Under the pieces are notes generated by a model that saw only the letters and a program-made list of their open reading frames with translations, did not search any database and was not told the origin of the DNA. A DNA stretch of 64,000 nt, from positions 434,001 through 498,000 of the forward strand of contig NZ_FZQA01000001.1 of the NCBI RefSeq assembly GCF_900199215.1. The letters are read 5' to 3'. The DNA comes from Amphiplicatus metriothermophilus. Its GTDB lineage: Bacteria; Pseudomonadota; Alphaproteobacteria; Caulobacterales; Parvularculaceae. Positions within the stretch are counted from its first letter, which is position 1. The number at the start of each line of letters is the position of its first letter. The position numbers and the translations under genes were made by a program. Shown here in pieces: positions 61,300 through 64,000 of the stretch.

Positions 61300-62259
61300 T
61301 CACGCTCCCGCGCCCATGAGGCGGCGGCAGATTTCGTCGAGCTGGTCGAGGTCGAGATAGCGCAGGCTCACTGTTCCCGAGCCTTTCGCCGAGTGCTCGA
61401 TGGAGACTTCGAGGCCGAGCGCGGCGGCGAGATCGGCCTCAAGCGCGCGGGTGTCGGCGTCCTTCTTTCCGCTTACGGAACGTCCCTGTGCGGATTTTCC
61501 GTTGTCGGATGAATGATCATCCCTTCCGCGGGACGCCGGCGCGCTGCGCCGTTCGGCCTCGATCGCCTGAAGTTCGGCCACGAAGCGCTCGGTCTCGCGC
61601 ACGCTGAGGCCCTCGCGGCGCACCGCGGCCGCGGCGAGATCCGGGTTCGGCGCGGCGAGGATCGCGCGCGCATGGCCCATCGTGATGTCGCCGCGCGCGA
61701 GCAGGTCGAGCGACAGCTCCGGCAGGTCGAGCAGGCGCATCATGTTGGCGACGTGGCTGCGCGACTTGCCGACCGCCTTGGCGATCGCCTCCTGCGTGCG
61801 GCCGTGGACCTCGGCGAGGCGGCGATAGGCGCGCGCCTCCTCCACCGGGTTGAGATCGACGCGCTGCACGTTCTCGATGAGCGCGATCTCGGCGGCCTCC
61901 TCGTCCGTCAGCTCCCGGATGACGACGGGAACGTCGTGGATCTTCGCCTTCTGCGCCGCGCGCCAGCGCCGCTCGCCGGCGACGATCTCGTATTCGTCCG
62001 GGCCCTTCGGGCGCACGAGGATCGGCTGGAGAAGCCCGCGCGCGCGGATCGACTCGGCGAGTTCCTCGATCGCGTCCTCGTTGAAATGCCGGCGCGGCTG
62101 GTCGGGATTGGGCCTGAGGAACGCGACCGGCAGCGTGCTCTTGCCCCGCGCCGCGGCGGGCGGGGCCTCTGCGCGCGCCGGCGCTTCGGCCTCGCGCGAC
62201 GGCGCGTCGGCGAGCAGCGCGTCGAGCCCGCGCCCCAATCCTTTCTTCAGCGCCGCCAT
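61300..62259 (-). CDS. parB: Chromosome partitioning protein ParB
   Basis: CTP-dependent clamp that loads at parS, 319 residues from the ATG at 62259 (GGAAGGAGG upstream). Motifs: KKGLGRGLDALLADA, PNPDQPRRHFNEDAIEELAES, VAGERRWRAAQKA (CTP-binding), ALIENVQRVDLNPVEEARAY, and the helix-turn-helix SRSHVANMMRLL. A charged linker precedes the C-terminal dimer domain. Confidence 0.96.
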   Translation of the reverse strand: MAALKKGLGRGLDALLADAPSREAEAPARAEAPPAAARGKSTLPVAFLRPNPDQPRRHFNEDAIEELAESIRARGLLQPILVRPKGPDEYEIVAGERRWRAAQKAKIHDVPVVIRELTDEEAAEIALIENVQRVDLNPVEEARAYRRLAEVHGRTQEAIAKAVGKSRSHVANMMRLLDLPELSLDLLARGDITMGHARAILAAPNPDLAAAAVRREGLSVRETERFVAELQAIEAERRSAPASRGRDDHSSDNGKSAQGRSVSGKKDADTRALEADLAAALGLEVSIEHSAKGSGTVSLRYLDLDQLDEICRRLMGAGA

Positions 62260-62305
62260 GGGCCGCCTCCTTCCGCCGCGCGCGCGGGCTTGTCCGGCCG
62301 CCTCG

Positions 62306-63139
62306 TCACGCCGCCTCCTTGCGCGCGCGCTCGCGCTGGATGACCTCGCTCGCCAGCGCCACATAGGCCTGGCTGCCGGCGCATTTGAGATCGTAGAGCA
62401 GCGCCGGCTTGCCGTGGCTCGGCGCCTCGGAAATGCGCACGTTGCGGGGGATGACCGTGCGGTAGACCTTGTCCTTGAGATGAGCGCGCACGTCGGCCTC
62501 CACCTGGTTCGACAGGTTGTTGCGCCGGTCGTGCATGGTCAGCACCACGCCCTGCAGCTCGAGCCGGGGGTTGATCCGCGCCCGGACGGTCTCGATGGTG
62601 CGCATGATCTGCGACAGCCCTTCGAGGGCGAAGAACTCGCATTGCAGCGGGATGAGCACCGCGTCCGCCGCCGCCAGCGCGTTGAGGGTGAGCAGCGACA
62701 GCGAGGGCGGGCAGTCTATGACGACATAGGAGGCCGCGTCTTCGAGCTGCGCGTAGTCGGCAAGGGCGTCGGCGAGGCGATGATGGCGGCGCTCGGCGTC
62801 GATCAGCTCGACCTCGGCGCCGGCGAGATCGACGCCGGCCGGCGCGAGCGAAAGGCCGGGAATGCCGGCGTCGGCCACGGCCGCCTCCAGCCGGTACTCG
62901 CCCATCAGCACCTCGTAAGTGGTGATCCGGCGCGCGGCCGCGGGCAGCCCCAGCCCCGTCGAGGCGTTGCCCTGCGGGTCGAGATCGACGAGCAGCACGC
63001 GCTCGCCCACCGCGGCGAGCGCGGTCGCCAGATTGATCGCGGTCGTCGTCTTGCCGACGCCGCCCTTCTGGTTGGCGATCGCCAGGATTCGCGGGGCCGT
63101 TCGCGGGGTCGGTGTGCTGGAGCGCGGCGAATCGGTCAC
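62306..63139 (-). CDS. parA: Chromosome partitioning ATPase ParA
   Basis: Walker-type ATPase that positions ParB-parS complexes, 277 residues. The deviant Walker A is KGGVGKTTTAINLA, with VDLDPQGNASTGLG and VIDCPPSLSLLTLNAL. The chosen start is GTG at 63139, which overlaps the rsmG stop by 4 bp (GTGA) and has GAAGAG upstream. The open frame continues to 63232 inside rsmG. Confidence 0.95.
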   Translation of the reverse strand: MTDSPRSSTPTPRTAPRILAIANQKGGVGKTTTAINLATALAAVGERVLLVDLDPQGNASTGLGLPAAARRITTYEVLMGEYRLEAAVADAGIPGLSLAPAGVDLAGAEVELIDAERRHHRLADALADYAQLEDAASYVVIDCPPSLSLLTLNALAAADAVLIPLQCEFFALEGLSQIMRTIETVRARINPRLELQGVVLTMHDRRNNLSNQVEADVRAHLKDKVYRTVIPRNVRISEAPSHGKPALLYDLKCAGSQAYVALASEVIQRERARKEAA

Positions 63140-63897
63140 GGGCGGGCTCTTCGGGGGGCGACGGCGCGGATCGCGAGAACGGTAGAACCGGGATTCGTGA
63201 CGCTCGCCGTCCGCGTCGCTTCCATATGCCAAGATTTAGCGGCTTCGGTCAATTCATCCTCAACATCTTGTCCTTTTAAAAAAAGGCACAGAGTCGATTT
63301 TCCCGCGATTTCATGGGCGTAGCCGAGGAGCTTATCAAGCCGCGCGAGGGCTCGGGCCGTGATCACGTCCGGCGGGGAAATGGTAATATTTTCAATGCGT
63401 TGCGGTATGACCGCCACATTGTCGAGGCCCATCGCCGCGGTCGCTTCGCGCAGAAATGCGGCCTTTTTGCCGGTCGATTCGACGAGGGCGACCCGAAGTC
63501 CCCGCTCCGCCCCCATCGCGGCGAGCACGAGGCCGGGAAAGCCCGCCCCCGAGCCGAGATCGACGAGCGTGCGCGCCGTCTCGGGGATCAGCGGGAAAAG
63601 CTGCGCGGAATCGAGGAAATGCCGCCGCCAGCGGTCCGGCAGGGTCGAGCGCGCCACGAGATTATGCCGTCCGGCCCGGTCGAGAAGGATCGCGTCATAG
63701 GCCTTCAGGCGGTCCAGCGTTTCACGTGAAACATTCGCCGCCGCGGCGAATTCTTCGGGCGCAAGGGGCGCTCCGTCCGGCGCCGCCCTGGCGGCTTCTC
63801 CGGTCGCGGCGAGATCCTGAGGCAGACGCCGCGTCCGCGCCCGGCGGACCGTTTCACGTGAAACGCCGAAGCGGGACTCGCGGCGGGCGTCGCTCAT
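63136..63897 (-). CDS. rsmG: 16S rRNA (guanine-527 N7)-methyltransferase RsmG
   Basis: 253 residues; the usual family length is about 210. The core starts near EEFAAAANVSRETLDRLKAYDAILL, then LVARSTLPDRWRRHFLDSAQLFPL, LVDLGSGAGFPGLVLAAMGAERG and VIPQRIENITI. The 45-residue N-terminal extension and the core both include VSRET, encoded by parS sites. Between parA and, outside the window, the expected mnmG. Confidence 0.94.
   Translation of the reverse strand: MSDARRESRFGVSRETVRRARTRRLPQDLAATGEAARAAPDGAPLAPEEFAAAANVSRETLDRLKAYDAILLDRAGRHNLVARSTLPDRWRRHFLDSAQLFPLIPETARTLVDLGSGAGFPGLVLAAMGAERGLRVALVESTGKKAAFLREATAAMGLDNVAVIPQRIENITISPPDVITARALARLDKLLGYAHEIAGKSTLCLFLKGQDVEDELTEAAKSWHMEATRTASVTNPGSTVLAIRAVAPRRARP
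63718..63733. promoter_or_regulatory. parS site 1 (ParB binding)
   Basis: CGTTTCACGTGAAACA matches the universal parS consensus TGTTTCACGTGAAACA in 15 of 16 positions, with the perfect 14-bp palindrome GTTTCACGTGAAAC at 63719-63732. In the rsmG coding region. Confidence 0.95.
63850..63865. promoter_or_regulatory. parS site 2 (ParB binding)
   Basis: The same 14-bp palindrome at 63851-63864 (16-mer CGTTTCACGTGAAACG, 14 of 16). 132 bp from site 1. Confidence 0.93.
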
Positions 63898-64000
63898 GGG
63901 CGGCCTCCGCGCAGAGGGCGGGCGACGTCTGGGCTTTTCAGCGATCGTCCCCGCCGGGGAGGGGTCCCGCCGCGCGCCGTCATGCGCGCGGTCTCAGCCG
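63894..64000 (-). CDS. Possible C-terminus of the upstream gene (mnmG by context)
   Basis: A frame open from the window edge ends in TGA at 63896-63894, overlapping the rsmG ATG (ATGA), and encodes a basic tail ending ARPLRGGRP. A second frame ends at 63982-63980. The usual upstream neighbour is mnmG, but too little sequence is present to say which frame is real. Confidence 0.3.
   Translation of the reverse strand, partial: AETARMTARGGTPPRRGRSLKSPDVARPLRGGRP

Overview
This window is high-GC (about 68-70%) chromosomal DNA from an alphaproteobacterium. The evidence is a parA-parB-rsmG block with two canonical parS sites, the order DUF3576 - leuS - lptE - holA - parB/parA - rsmG, a CenR-like response regulator, both Coq7 and a UbiH-type hydroxylase, and a glnK-amt-ftsK neighbourhood. 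A Parvularculales or Caulobacterales relative would fit, but I cannot fix the genus from sequence alone. The right edge should lie close to the replication origin because it carries parABS. There is no prophage, integron, CRISPR array or complete insertion sequence.

Layout. 1-4 kb: ftsK (partial), amt and glnK on the minus strand, divergent from a TIGR02001-type outer-membrane protein. 4-8 kb: ubiquinone hydroxylases, dsbB, an ExoD-family gene, tRNA-Leu(CAA), and a frameshifted low-GC GIY-YIG gene. 8-17 kb: DUF72, a secreted beta-helix plus SEL1/peptidoglycan-binding pair, a TusA-like protein, a TonB receptor with an informative promoter, and a slipin-NfeD-NfeD operon. 17-23 kb: selO, a TetR regulator divergent from an ABA4-like membrane operon with a clear operator, two tiny membrane proteins, and an unfamiliar two-gene operon whose first protein looks like a proteasome/HslV-type Ntn hydrolase. 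23-36 kb: ispZ, ftsY, mtaB, cfa, lptG/lptF and an envelope cluster (MFS, flippase-like, TupA-like ATP-grasp, GT4), then gshB. 36-46 kb: BON lipoprotein, yraN-rsmI, an LpoA-like lipoprotein, a MarR protein with a histone-H1-like tail, a TrmH-type methyltransferase, UspA, kynA-kynU-like, xth and a TauE/SafE permease. 46-55 kb: a strong small-RNA candidate, lolA, trm112, LON-N, thioredoxin-TPR, a ProX-type deacylase, tRNA-Gly(GCC), hemC, arsC-like, the response regulator, yggS, a ThiE/TenI protein and a porin. 55-64 kb: the conserved origin-proximal block.

The genes form a mostly housekeeping set centred on the cell envelope (LPS export by LptE/F/G, lipoprotein transport by LolA, FtsY and FtsK, NfeD/slipin, porins), respiratory quinone and haem synthesis, nitrogen sensing (GlnK-Amt), RNA modification and chromosome segregation. 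The unusual material sits in small islands. The main ones are the Ntn-hydrolase-like operon at 21.5-23.3 kb, a ~325-bp low-GC in-frame segment inside leuS, the small-RNA gene at 46.0-46.2 kb with two C-rich anti-Shine-Dalgarno loops, the MarR-H1 fusion at 40 kb, and several inverted-repeat elements that fill whole intergenic gaps.
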